NCBI GenBank assembly: GCA_945901795.1
Contig: CAMDLP010000025.1
Span: forward strand, 1-43,044
DNA length: 43,044 nucleotides
Direction: 5' to 3'
DNA from: Akkermansia muciniphila
Lineage (GTDB): Bacteria > Verrucomicrobiota > Verrucomicrobiia > Verrucomicrobiales > Akkermansiaceae
Each line of letters starts with the position of its first letter. Position 1 is the first letter of the stretch. Made by a program: the position numbers and the translations under genes. The notes under the pieces were generated by a model. It was not told where the DNA came from and made no database searches. It saw only the letters and a program-made list of their open reading frames with translations. Shown here one piece after another: positions 23,284 through 30,619 of this stretch.

Positions 23284-23304
23284 TGTGCTGCACAGTAGCT
23301 GTGC
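23284..23304. promoter_or_regulatory. Candidate operator of the RHH antitoxin gene
   Basis: GCACAG-TAG-CTGTGC (23290-23304) is a perfect 6-bp inverted repeat and overlaps a second palindrome TGTGCTGCACA (23284-23294). They lie 3 bp upstream of the antitoxin ATG (23280-23278), the position expected for autorepression by a ribbon-helix-helix protein. Confidence 0.55.
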
Positions 23305-23370
23305 GGGCGACAGGAGTCAAGGCGGGGGGGGAAAGGGGTGGGTAGGCAAGGAGTCACCACGGTGTGGAGA

Positions 23371-23440
23371 GCTGGAACGTGTTCCGACTGTCTCAGTCGG
23401 ATGCTGATGCATCGCTCCCGGCTGAGACAGCCGGGACACA
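23371..23440. repeat. Two family A palindromes, inverted, after the kinase gene
   Basis: Hairpins CCGACTG-TCT-CAGTCGG (23384-23400) and CCCGGCTG-AGA-CAGCCGGG (23417-23434) are in opposite orientation, flanked by GCTGGAACGTGTTCC on the left and GACACATT on the right. The right end touches the stop codon of the histidine kinase gene (TCA at 23442-23444 on this strand). It could end the kinase transcript before the antitoxin gene. Confidence 0.75.
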
Positions 23441-23441
23441 T

Positions 23442-24878
23442 TCAGGCGAGCGGCAGGGTCAGCCTCGCCAGGGTGCCGCCGCCTGTCGCGGGTTCCAGGG
23501 TGATCGTGCCGCCGTGGAGCTCGGCGGTTTCCCGGACGAGGGTGAGACCGAGGCCGGTGCCCTTGCGCTTCGAGGAAAGGTGGCGCAACGAGTAGAAGCG
23601 CTCGAAGATCTTCTCCCGCGCGTAGTCGGGAACGCCGGGCCCGTGATCGCGGATGGTTAGAACGACGTTCCCGCCGGCGGATTCCACGCCGATCTCGACC
23701 GCGCCGCCACGGGGCGAGAAGTCGATGGCGTTTTCCAACAGATTCGTCACGGCGGCGCGGAGGATGAACGAGTCGCCGCGCAACAGAACGGGCGACGATT
23801 CCGCCCGGTCGTCGAGCCGGACGCCGGCGACTTCCGCCAGTGGCCGCGCCTGGTCGATGGCGAGAGCGACGATGGCGTGGAAATCGACTGCATCGGCGGT
23901 ATCGAGACTGGCCCGGCCTTCGATGGCGGAGAGCTCTAGCAGGCGGTTGATGAGGCGCTCGCTGCGGGCCGTCTCGGCGCGGATGTTTTCGAGGAAGCGC
24001 TTTCTAACTTCGAGGGGCATTTCCTCGTCGAGCAGCTCGGCCGCGCCGCGGATGGCGGCGAGCGGGCTCTTCATTTCATGGGTGAGCGTCTGGATGTAGC
24101 GCTCGGCATAGCGGCGGCCTTCCAGCACGTCGCGCATCGAGTCGAGCGCGTGGGCCAGCGTGTTGACCTCGCGGCCGATGCCGATTTTCGGCTTTGCCGG
24201 CCTTTCGCCGCGCTCGATGGCGCGGGCGTATTCGGTGATTTTCCCGATGGGATGAAACAGCCACAGGAACACCACGCCGATGAGAAACAGGATGCCGCCG
24301 CCGATCAACCCGCAGGCGGTGTAGATGATCCGCTGCCGCTCGCGGATCAGCGGCAGCACGTCCGCCTGCGGTTTGTAAACCGTGAGCACGCCATCGGGCT
24401 TCGCCGGATCTCCGACCGGCGCGGCGACGTAGAGCACCGAGGTGGACGAATCGTTTTCACGGTCGCGGCTGCTGCGCGCGCCATAACGCCCGGAAAGTGT
24501 TAGCGAGACATCGCGCTTGGCGGCGAAGTTCTCGCCCTCGCGGCGGCCGGCGTCGGAATCGAAAATCACGACGCCCTTCGAATCTGTCAGATACGCGTGG
24601 ATGCCGACCTGGCGCTTCATGTGCTCGAAGATCCGCGCTTCGATTTTCCGCCCGTGGGCGTCCTCGAAAGCCTTGCGGAGCTCGTCGGCCTGGAAATGAT
24701 TCTCCCGGACATCGGTGGCGACGACTTCCGCCAGCAGGTTCGCCATGTCCACCATGACCTCCTCGGTCGCCTGGAAGGTCTGCGGCTCGACCTCGGAGAG
24801 GAAATGGCTGGCGAGATGATAGAACCCGAGCGTGATGATGAACGCGATGAAGAACAGGGTGACGCGGGTGAAACGCAT
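23442..24878 (-). CDS. creC: Sensor histidine kinase, CreC-like
   Basis: 478 aa inner-membrane sensor. Helix 1 is at about 7-25, a periplasmic sensor domain of dCache/CreC type runs about 30-185 (AYLTDSKGVVIFDSDAGRREGENF), helix 2 is at about 186-208 (TACGLIGGGILFLIGVVFLW), and a HAMP follows. The phospho-accepting His267 lies in LTHEMKSPLAAIRGAAELL. ATPase boxes are NLLENAIDFSPRGG (N), DHGPGVP (G1), FERFYS (F) and GTGLGLTL (G2). The order response regulator then kinase, with a 12-bp gap, matches creBC. The gene symbol is by similarity of architecture; the usual creD is not present. The signal sensed is unknown. Confidence 0.85.
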   Translation of the reverse strand: MRFTRVTLFFIAFIITLGFYHLASHFLSEVEPQTFQATEEVMVDMANLLAEVVATDVRENHFQADELRKAFEDAHGRKIEARIFEHMKRQVGIHAYLTDSKGVVIFDSDAGRREGENFAAKRDVSLTLSGRYGARSSRDRENDSSTSVLYVAAPVGDPAKPDGVLTVYKPQADVLPLIRERQRIIYTACGLIGGGILFLIGVVFLWLFHPIGKITEYARAIERGERPAKPKIGIGREVNTLAHALDSMRDVLEGRRYAERYIQTLTHEMKSPLAAIRGAAELLDEEMPLEVRKRFLENIRAETARSERLINRLLELSAIEGRASLDTADAVDFHAIVALAIDQARPLAEVAGVRLDDRAESSPVLLRGDSFILRAAVTNLLENAIDFSPRGGAVEIGVESAGGNVVLTIRDHGPGVPDYAREKIFERFYSLRHLSSKRKGTGLGLTLVRETAELHGGTITLEPATGGGTLARLTLPLA

Positions 24879-24890
24879 GGCGGTTAGGAA

Positions 24891-25583
24891 TCAAAGGGAA
24901 AGCAGGTACCCGAGCCCGCGGCGGGTCTGGATCAGGTCCTCGGCCCCCACGCGGACCGCCCGCAGTTTGGCGCGGATGGATTTGACGTGCGCGTCGATGG
25001 TGCGGTCGGTGACGGCGCCGGGGTCCTGCCAGGCGTGTTCGAGCAGCTGGTCGCGGGTGAAGACGCGGCCGGGTCTTTCTAGCAGCACGAGCAGCAGCTT
25101 GTATTCGTGCGCGGTGAGATCGAGCGTCTCGCCATGGCAATGGATGCGCATCGCGGACGTGTCATGGTGCAGGATCTTCGGATTTCCGGAAACTGGCAGG
25201 GACTGCGTGACGGGCGGCTGAGTTTGCGAGCGGCGGAGGATCGCCCGCACGCGCGCCACGATTTCCCGCGGGGAAAACGGCTTGGTCACGTAGTCGTCGC
25301 CGCCGAGTTCGAGGCCGAGGATCCGGTCCACCTCGCCGTCACGGGCGGTTAGGAACAGGATCGGGAGCGACGAGATTTCGCGCAGGCGGCGGCAGACGTC
25401 GAGCCCGGTCATGTCCGGTAGTCCGATGTCGAGAATGGCGAAATCAAAAGTTTCCCGCCGCGCCGCCGCCAGCGCGTCCGCGCCGGTTAGCGCGTGGACG
25501 ACTTCGAAACATTCCGTTTCGAGCGCATAAACGAGGGTGTCGGCGATCGCCGGTTCATCTTCAACCAATAGGACGCGGGGCAT
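24891..25583 (-). CDS. creB: OmpR-family response regulator, CreB-like
   Basis: 230 aa from ATG 25583-25581. An earlier in-frame start would add 11 residues with no support. The receiver domain has the acidic pair VEDE, phospho-acceptor Asp52 in FAILDIGLPDMTG, Thr in FLTARD and Lys in YVTKPFSP. The winged-helix DNA-binding domain contains LDLTAHEYKLLLVLLERPGR, HAW, VTDRTIDAHVKSIRAKL and RRGLGYLL. First gene of a two-gene operon with the kinase. Divergent from the truncated EamA gene, 43 bp away. Confidence 0.88.
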   Translation of the reverse strand: MPRVLLVEDEPAIADTLVYALETECFEVVHALTGADALAAARRETFDFAILDIGLPDMTGLDVCRRLREISSLPILFLTARDGEVDRILGLELGGDDYVTKPFSPREIVARVRAILRRSQTQPPVTQSLPVSGNPKILHHDTSAMRIHCHGETLDLTAHEYKLLLVLLERPGRVFTRDQLLEHAWQDPGAVTDRTIDAHVKSIRAKLRAVRVGAEDLIQTRRGLGYLLSL

Positions 25584-25626
25584 TCCTGATTCCAGCCCCT
25601 CCCCATGAAATGCCAATGAAGAAACC

Positions 25627-26019
25627 GTGAAATTTCAAATCGGTCCATATAGCCTGCTGCCGATGCCCGTATTTTTCCTGATCATCGCCTGCGTCACTCC
25701 GGGCGCGTCGATGCAGGCCTTCGTCCTCATCGGCAGCCTGACGCTGTTCTGTTCGGTCGGCGCCTACATGCTCATGAACTACTGGCAGCCGATGGTTTCC
25801 GCTACCGAGGCGGGCCTCATCTACACCACCGAGCCGGCCTTCACCGCGATCTATGTCCTGTTCCTCCCGGCGATGCTCGGCAGCTTCACCGGCAGCTCCT
25901 ATCCTAACGAATCCCTTTCCACCCAGATGGTCGTCGGCGGCGGGTTGATCCTCGCGGCCAACGTGCTCATGCAGTGGAAACGCCCGCCCCACCTGCCCCC
26001 GGCCGGCCCGGTCTCGTAA
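25627..26019 (+). pseudogene. N-terminally truncated EamA/DMT transporter
   Basis: 130 aa from a GTG at 25627, with about four membrane helices. The end YWQPMVSATEAGLIYTTEPA ... MVVGGGLILAANVLMQW is the conserved C-terminal portion of EamA drug/metabolite transporters, which normally have ten helices and about 300 aa. A stop lies a few codons upstream and the creB start follows, so the first 170 or so residues are absent. Probably a nonfunctional remainder, though a half-size protein working as dimer cannot be excluded. Confidence 0.65.
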
Positions 26020-26042
26020 TCGGTTACGAACCGTGCGCGGTT
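26014..26042. terminator. Two short hairpins between convergent genes
   Basis: TCGTAA-TCGG-TTACGA (26014-26029) and AACCG-TGCG-CGGTT (26029-26042) lie between the EamA fragment and the SLC13 gene, spanning both stop codons. Perfect stems, but no U-tract, so a terminator role is only plausible. Confidence 0.35.
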
Positions 26043-27874
26043 CAGAACGGCCAGATGATCGGGATCAAGAGGCAGGAAACCACCCAGCAAATCGCATTCA
26101 GCGGGATGCCCACCTTGAGGAAATCGCTGAAGCGGTAACCGCCCGGTCCGTAAACCATCATGTGCGTCTGATAGCCCATTGGCAGCGCGAAGGCCGTGGA
26201 CGCCGCCACCGTGACCGCCATCAGGAAAGGCCGCGGGCTCACGCCGATCTCTTGGGCAAGGGTGAAAACGATGGGCACCAGCATGACGGCGGTCGCATTG
26301 TTTGACAGCACTTCGGTGAGACAGATGGTCAGGAGAAAAACCAACCAGAGCAGGACGATCGGCAAATTCTCCGGCGAGACGAAGTTCTCGGCGAGATCCA
26401 CCAGGGTCCGCGCCAGCCACTCGGCGGTGTGGGTTTCCTTCATGGCCATGCCAAGCCCTAGCAGACCGTAGAGCATCAGCAACACTTGCCAGTCGATGCT
26501 GGTGTAGGCATCGCGCGGCGTGATGATTTTCATCCATAACAACAGCAGCGCGCCGACCATCGCGGCATAGTGGATCGGGACGATCGGGATGGCGGGGAAA
26601 AACCCGTGCAGCACGTCGGTCAGCGTGGCGGTGAGCACGACGCCGATGAGAACGGCCCACGACCAGATCACGTGCGGCGTGACTTTTTTGATGTGGACTT
26701 CCTCGGGCAGATCCTCCGGCGAATCGGTGAGGATGAAGTCGCGGGTGGCGTCGAGCGCGTCGAGGTTGTTGAGCGCGGTGATGACCAGCAGGGTATCGCC
26801 GACATCCAGCGCAAGCTCGGCGATGCGACTGGTGATGTTGACGCCATTGCGATGGAGAGCGAGCACCACGCAGTTATAATTCTGGCGGAAGTCGGCCTTC
26901 GCGAGAGTTTTGCCGAGCAGCGAGGATTCGTCGCGGACCACCAGCTCGGTGACGATGCCGTCCACGGCGGAGAGCACCTGCGCGCCGATAGATTGGAACA
27001 GCGTGTCGGGTTTTGCCGCGCCTCCGCGGCGGCGGTGGATGGCGACGAGGAAGCGGTCGTTTTTCTCCACCACGATCTTCGACAAGGGAATCATCAGCCG
27101 CGTCCCCCGGCGGCGGACTTCCATCACGTGGATGCCGATGGCGCGGTCCGCTAGCGGAGTTTCCGAAAGCAGTTTCCCCACGAGCGGGGAATTCTCACCG
27201 ATAAGCAGGTGATACAAAGGCGAGGTGCGGCTGTCGATTTCCAGCGCTCCGGTGATCGACGAGCGGGCGGGAATCAGCTTGGGGCCAAAAATGGTGAGGT
27301 AGGCGATGCCGCAGATGGCGAGCGGAATCCCGAGCGGGGCCAGCTCGAACATGGTCATCGGCTTGATCCCCATGTCGCGGAGGGTGCCGTTGACGAGGAT
27401 GTTGGTGGAGGTGCCGATCAAGGTGCAGCAACCGCCGAGGATGGAGGCATAGGAAAGCGGCATCAGCAGGCGGGAGGCGGCGATGTTTTTCGAGCGGGCG
27501 AAGCCGAGGGTCACCGGCAGCATGATGGCGACGATGGCGGTGTTGTTCATCCACGCGCTGAAAAACGCGGTGATCACGGAGAAGGCGAGAATCGCCATCC
27601 GCGTGTTGCCGGAAAGCCGGTCGCGGAGCATCCGGCCGATGTGGTCGACCGCGCCGGATTTCTCCAGACAGCCGCCGATGACAAACAGCGCGGCGATGGT
27701 GAGCGGGGCCTCGTTTCGGAAAACATCGGTCATTTTCCCGGGATCGACCAGGCCGAGCGCGACGACCAGGCAGAGCACGGAAAGCGCGATGACATCCGGC
27801 GCCGCCCATTCGCGGATGAAGGCGATGAGCGTGATCAGGATAACCGCCAAGGTGAGGCCGATCTGAAGAGTCAT
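26042..27874 (-). CDS. SLC13/DASS-type transporter with two TrkA-C domains
   Basis: 610 aa from ATG 27874-27872. Hydrophobic N-terminal half (LTLAVILITLIAFIREWAAP, ADVI, AALFVIGGCLEKSG), then SNT motif-like region TLIGTSTNILVN, then two soluble RCK/TrkA-C domains (about 210-275 and 300-370, for example LVGKLLSETPLADRAIGIHV and LLGKTLAKADFRQNYNCVVL). A second hydrophobic half follows with TEVLSNNATAVMLVPI. This is the layout of sodium/anion (sulfate or dicarboxylate) symporters such as the SAC1-like group. Substrate cannot be told. A terminator-like hairpin and T-run precede the start. Confidence 0.88.
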   Translation of the reverse strand: MTLQIGLTLAVILITLIAFIREWAAPDVIALSVLCLVVALGLVDPGKMTDVFRNEAPLTIAALFVIGGCLEKSGAVDHIGRMLRDRLSGNTRMAILAFSVITAFFSAWMNNTAIVAIMLPVTLGFARSKNIAASRLLMPLSYASILGGCCTLIGTSTNILVNGTLRDMGIKPMTMFELAPLGIPLAICGIAYLTIFGPKLIPARSSITGALEIDSRTSPLYHLLIGENSPLVGKLLSETPLADRAIGIHVMEVRRRGTRLMIPLSKIVVEKNDRFLVAIHRRRGGAAKPDTLFQSIGAQVLSAVDGIVTELVVRDESSLLGKTLAKADFRQNYNCVVLALHRNGVNITSRIAELALDVGDTLLVITALNNLDALDATRDFILTDSPEDLPEEVHIKKVTPHVIWSWAVLIGVVLTATLTDVLHGFFPAIPIVPIHYAAMVGALLLLWMKIITPRDAYTSIDWQVLLMLYGLLGLGMAMKETHTAEWLARTLVDLAENFVSPENLPIVLLWLVFLLTICLTEVLSNNATAVMLVPIVFTLAQEIGVSPRPFLMAVTVAASTAFALPMGYQTHMMVYGPGGYRFSDFLKVGIPLNAICWVVSCLLIPIIWPF

Positions 27875-27902
27875 AAAAAACGGCCCCCCCCGTGGGGCGC
27901 CC
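27875..27902 (-). promoter_or_regulatory. Terminator-like hairpin directly before the SLC13 start codon
   Basis: On the minus strand GGCGCCCC-ACGG-GGGGGGCC (8 bp, one mismatch) is followed by GTTTTTT and then the ATG. This has all parts of an intrinsic terminator, yet lies at the 5' end of a gene. It may be an attenuator controlling readthrough into the transporter, or it may hide the start codon. Confidence 0.45.
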
Positions 27903-28097
27903 GACCCATGAACGGCCCCGCGCGGTTTGGCAAGGTTAGGATGCCGGAAAATGGCCGGAGCCGCGACTGGCAAGCGTTGCCTAGGATCGCGCGGGTCACG
28001 ATGCCCTGGTGCCCGCTTCCGAGGTGCTCGCCATTTTCAAGTGACACGCTGAGGGATCAGGGTTGCGGGAGGGTGGGGGAATGCTCAAGATGGCGGG

Positions 28098-29057
28098 GTG
28101 ACGCTTGTTGAGAAAATTCCGTGGTTGGCCGGCGCATCGCGCGGGAAGCGCTGGCTGGTGGGCGTTTCGGGCGGGGCGGATTCGATGGCGTTGCTGCATT
28201 TGCTGGTGGCGGCGGGGTTCCGGAAGCTGGTGGTGTGTCATCTGGACCACGGCTTGCGCGGGCGCGCCGCGGCGGAGGAGGACGCGAGGTTTGTGAGGCG
28301 GGTGGCCGGGAAGCTCGGGCTGGAATGCGAGATCGGGCGGGCGGATGTCGCGGCGCGGATGGCGGCGCGCGGCGAGTCGCTGGAGACGGCGGCGAGAAAC
28401 GCGCGGCATGCGTTTTTCGGCGAATGCGCGCGGAAACACCGCTGTCGCCGCATCCTGCTGGCGCATCACGCGGATGATCAGGCGGAGACGGTTTTGTGGA
28501 ATTTACTGCGCGGCTCGCACGGGCTCAAGGGGATGCGCGAGGAGCAACGGTTAGTGACGGAATCGGGCGTGGTGCTGGAGTTGATCCGCCCGCTGCTGGG
28601 GATCCGCCGGGCGGAGTTGGTGGCGTGGTTGGAATCGCAAGGCCACCGCTGGCGGGAGGATGCGAGCAACGCGGAGCCGATCGCGGTGCGCAACCGGCTG
28701 CGGAACGAGGCGCTGCCATTGTTAGTGGAAATTTCCGGGCGCGACGCCACGCTGGCATTGGTCCGCGGGGCGGCGGACACGGAGGATCTGGAAGCGCTGG
28801 AGGCGTGGGCGCTGGAGCGAGCGATGGTGCTCGATCCGCAAGGCCGGCTGCATCTGCCGGTGCTGCGGGCATTGCCGGTCGCGTTGCAGCGGGTCGCGTT
28901 GCGGAAGTTTCTCCAAGACGGCGGGATCGCCTCGCCGGAGCGGGATTTGATCGAGCGGGGATTGGGCCTGGCGGACGTGGGAAATCCGGCGGCGATCAAC
29001 CTGCCGGGCGGCGGCAAGCTGCGGCGCCGCGAGGGGCGCTTGTGGATCGATCGTTAG
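28098..29057 (+). CDS. tilS: tRNA(Ile)-lysidine synthase
   Basis: Adds lysine to C34 of the CAU-anticodon tRNA(Ile), making it read AUA. Essential, cytosolic. 319 aa from GTG 28098, as no suitable ATG lies in frame. PP-loop VSGGADSM (23-30), then HLDHGLRG, ARNARHAFF, LAHHADDQAETVLWNLLRG, RPLL and DASNAEPIAVRNRLRNEALP follow in family order. The C-terminal substrate-binding domain is short, so it is a compact member of the family. Converges with and overlaps the DUF2459 gene by 4 bp. Confidence 0.92.
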   Translation: MTLVEKIPWLAGASRGKRWLVGVSGGADSMALLHLLVAAGFRKLVVCHLDHGLRGRAAAEEDARFVRRVAGKLGLECEIGRADVAARMAARGESLETAARNARHAFFGECARKHRCRRILLAHHADDQAETVLWNLLRGSHGLKGMREEQRLVTESGVVLELIRPLLGIRRAELVAWLESQGHRWREDASNAEPIAVRNRLRNEALPLLVEISGRDATLALVRGAADTEDLEALEAWALERAMVLDPQGRLHLPVLRALPVALQRVALRKFLQDGGIASPERDLIERGLGLADVGNPAAINLPGGGKLRRREGRLWIDR

Positions 29058-29788
29058 GGTTTCTCGCCGGGCCAGATTTTTTCAAAATCGTTGGGCGGTT
29101 TTTCCGCCTGGCGGATGAGGCCGTTGGCGGTGACGGCGAGCCAGGGATGGATCTCGCCGCCGAGCGTTTCGATGGCCTGCACGGTCCAGACATTGCAAAC
29201 ACGGGGCAGGAAATAAAGGTGCCGCGACTCCAACAACACGCCGCCGCCCCAGCTCGAGGTGCCGCAGACGACCGGCCTGCCGTCCGCGCCGCGGGCGCTG
29301 CAATCGTTGAGGAAGGCGGCGAGGTCGCGGCCTTTTTCGCGCGCGGTGAGTTTTCTCCAGATCCGCTGGTGAGGGCAGACTTCGGGGATGTTCCAGTTGG
29401 CCGGGATGAGTTCCATCACCGATGGCGTGGGGGTGAAGAGCGCGCGGAAAAACTTCCACGGCGAGTGCAGGCCCTTCTCCATGTAGGCGGTCCGGTCGCC
29501 CCAGCTGAGGGTGACGTATTGGGGCGTGCCGAAGCCGGCGGGTGGGATGAATCCGGACTCGATGAGCCAGTCGTAGGGGAAAACCATGCCGGTGTGCAGC
29601 TCGTCGGAGATCAACCAGACGAGGACGTCGGGGTCTCTAGCGGGCACGGCGGAAGGCGTGGCTGCCTTGCGAACTTCCGCCCGATAGACCGGCGCGGGCG
29701 TGTCAGGCAGGCGGATCCCACAAGAGCTCAACGCCGCCGCCGCGAGGATCAGTCCGGATCGATTTCGGATGGACCCCGGGCTTGGCAT
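29054..29788 (-). CDS. DUF2459 lipoprotein
   Basis: 244 aa from ATG 29788-29786. A lipoprotein signal (GLILAAAALSSC, Cys near residue 23) puts it in the periplasm anchored to a membrane. VLVWLISDELHTGMVFPYDW and YVTLSWGDRTAYMEKG are hallmark DUF2459 segments, a family first noted beside urease genes. VCGTSSWGGGVLLESRHLYF and NVWTVQAIETLGGEIHPW hold the later conserved residues. Function unknown. It overlaps the end of the ppnP-like gene by one base (TGATG), so its translation is probably coupled to it. Last gene of the FKBP-rhodanese-PpnP operon. Confidence 0.72.
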   Translation of the reverse strand: MPSPGSIRNRSGLILAAAALSSCGIRLPDTPAPVYRAEVRKAATPSAVPARDPDVLVWLISDELHTGMVFPYDWLIESGFIPPAGFGTPQYVTLSWGDRTAYMEKGLHSPWKFFRALFTPTPSVMELIPANWNIPEVCPHQRIWRKLTAREKGRDLAAFLNDCSARGADGRPVVCGTSSWGGGVLLESRHLYFLPRVCNVWTVQAIETLGGEIHPWLAVTANGLIRQAEKPPNDFEKIWPGEKP

Positions 29789-30108
29789 CAGGCTGGGAGG
29801 AACGAGCAGATGTATTCGCAAATGCCTTCGCTCACCTTGATGGTGAAGCCGCTGTTGCCGGCGACATCAAAGGCGGAGCCGGCCTCGACGACGACGACAT
29901 CCGAAGTTCCGTCGAGGGTGACCTCGCAAGCGCCGGCGATGATTTCCATGCGCTCGGGGGCGGCGGTGCCAAAGTGGAATTTGCCGGGGTAGATGAGGCC
30001 CAGGGTTTTCTTGGTGCCGTCGGCGAAATGGACGGTGTGGGAAACGACGCTGCCATCGAAATAGACGTTGGCTTTGGCATCGACGGTGACGTTGGGGAAT
30101 GAGGACAT
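29788..30108 (-). CDS. ppnP: Pyrimidine/purine nucleoside phosphorylase, PpnP-like (DUF1255)
   Basis: 106 aa from ATG 30108-30106; longer upstream frames do not fit the family. NVYFDGSVVSHTVHFADGTK, LGLIYPGKFHFGTAAPERME and SAFDVAGNSGFTIKVSEG are the conserved small-cupin blocks of PpnP (formerly YaiE/DUF1255). E. coli PpnP phosphorolyses several nucleosides. Cytosolic, acting in nucleoside salvage. Placed between an exported rhodanese and a DUF2459 lipoprotein, which is an odd context for a salvage enzyme. Confidence 0.88.
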   Translation of the reverse strand: MSSFPNVTVDAKANVYFDGSVVSHTVHFADGTKKTLGLIYPGKFHFGTAAPERMEIIAGACEVTLDGTSDVVVVEAGSAFDVAGNSGFTIKVSEGICEYICSFLPA

Positions 30109-30139
30109 GATGGGGTGTTGGTAGGTTAGAAGTTGAGAG

Positions 30140-30619
30140 TCATTCGGTCGGCAGGCCGCTTTCCTTCCACGCTTCCCAGCCGCCGGTGAGGGTGGAGGAG
30201 GAGTGGCCGAAGCCTGCCAGATAGATCGCGACGGTGCGGGCATCCGGGCAGGCGAGGTTGGTGCAATAGACGACGATGGTTTTCTTGGCGGCGAGGGCGG
30301 CTTTGATTTCCGCCTCCCGTTTGATGATTTGCGCGTCGCAATCCGCCGACTTCGGCAGGCTGATGGCACCGGGGAGGTGGCCGAGGCCGTAGAAGAATCC
30401 GGGCCGGGCGTCGTAGAGCAGCACTTGGTCGGCTTGCTGCAAGGCGAAGAGCTCGGTCAGCGAGATGGAGGTGATCTTGCCGCGCTCGTTCTTCCTCACC
30501 GGTTTTTTGTCGGCGGCGACCGGGGTTTCCGGCGGGGCGGCCTGCGGCACCGGCTGGGCACAGGAGGCGAGGCCGAGCGCGATCGCCGCGGTGAGGAATG
30601 GCGACCGGTGAAAGGTCAT
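30140..30619 (-). CDS. Rhodanese-domain lipoprotein
   Basis: 159 aa. Signal peptide ending in the lipobox LASC (Cys20), then a Pro/Ala linker, then a rhodanese domain from about 45. LLYDARPGFFYGLGHLPGAI is the conserved N-part, with active-site Cys in VVYCTNLACPDA and the C-terminal LTGGWEAWKESGLP. The active-site loop differs from the canonical CRxGxR, so sulfurtransferase activity is uncertain. ATG overlaps the FKBP gene stop (ATGA), giving translational coupling. Probably periplasmic, near the FKBP partner. Confidence 0.82.
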   Translation of the reverse strand: MTFHRSPFLTAAIALGLASCAQPVPQAAPPETPVAADKKPVRKNERGKITSISLTELFALQQADQVLLYDARPGFFYGLGHLPGAISLPKSADCDAQIIKREAEIKAALAAKKTIVVYCTNLACPDARTVAIYLAGFGHSSSTLTGGWEAWKESGLPTE

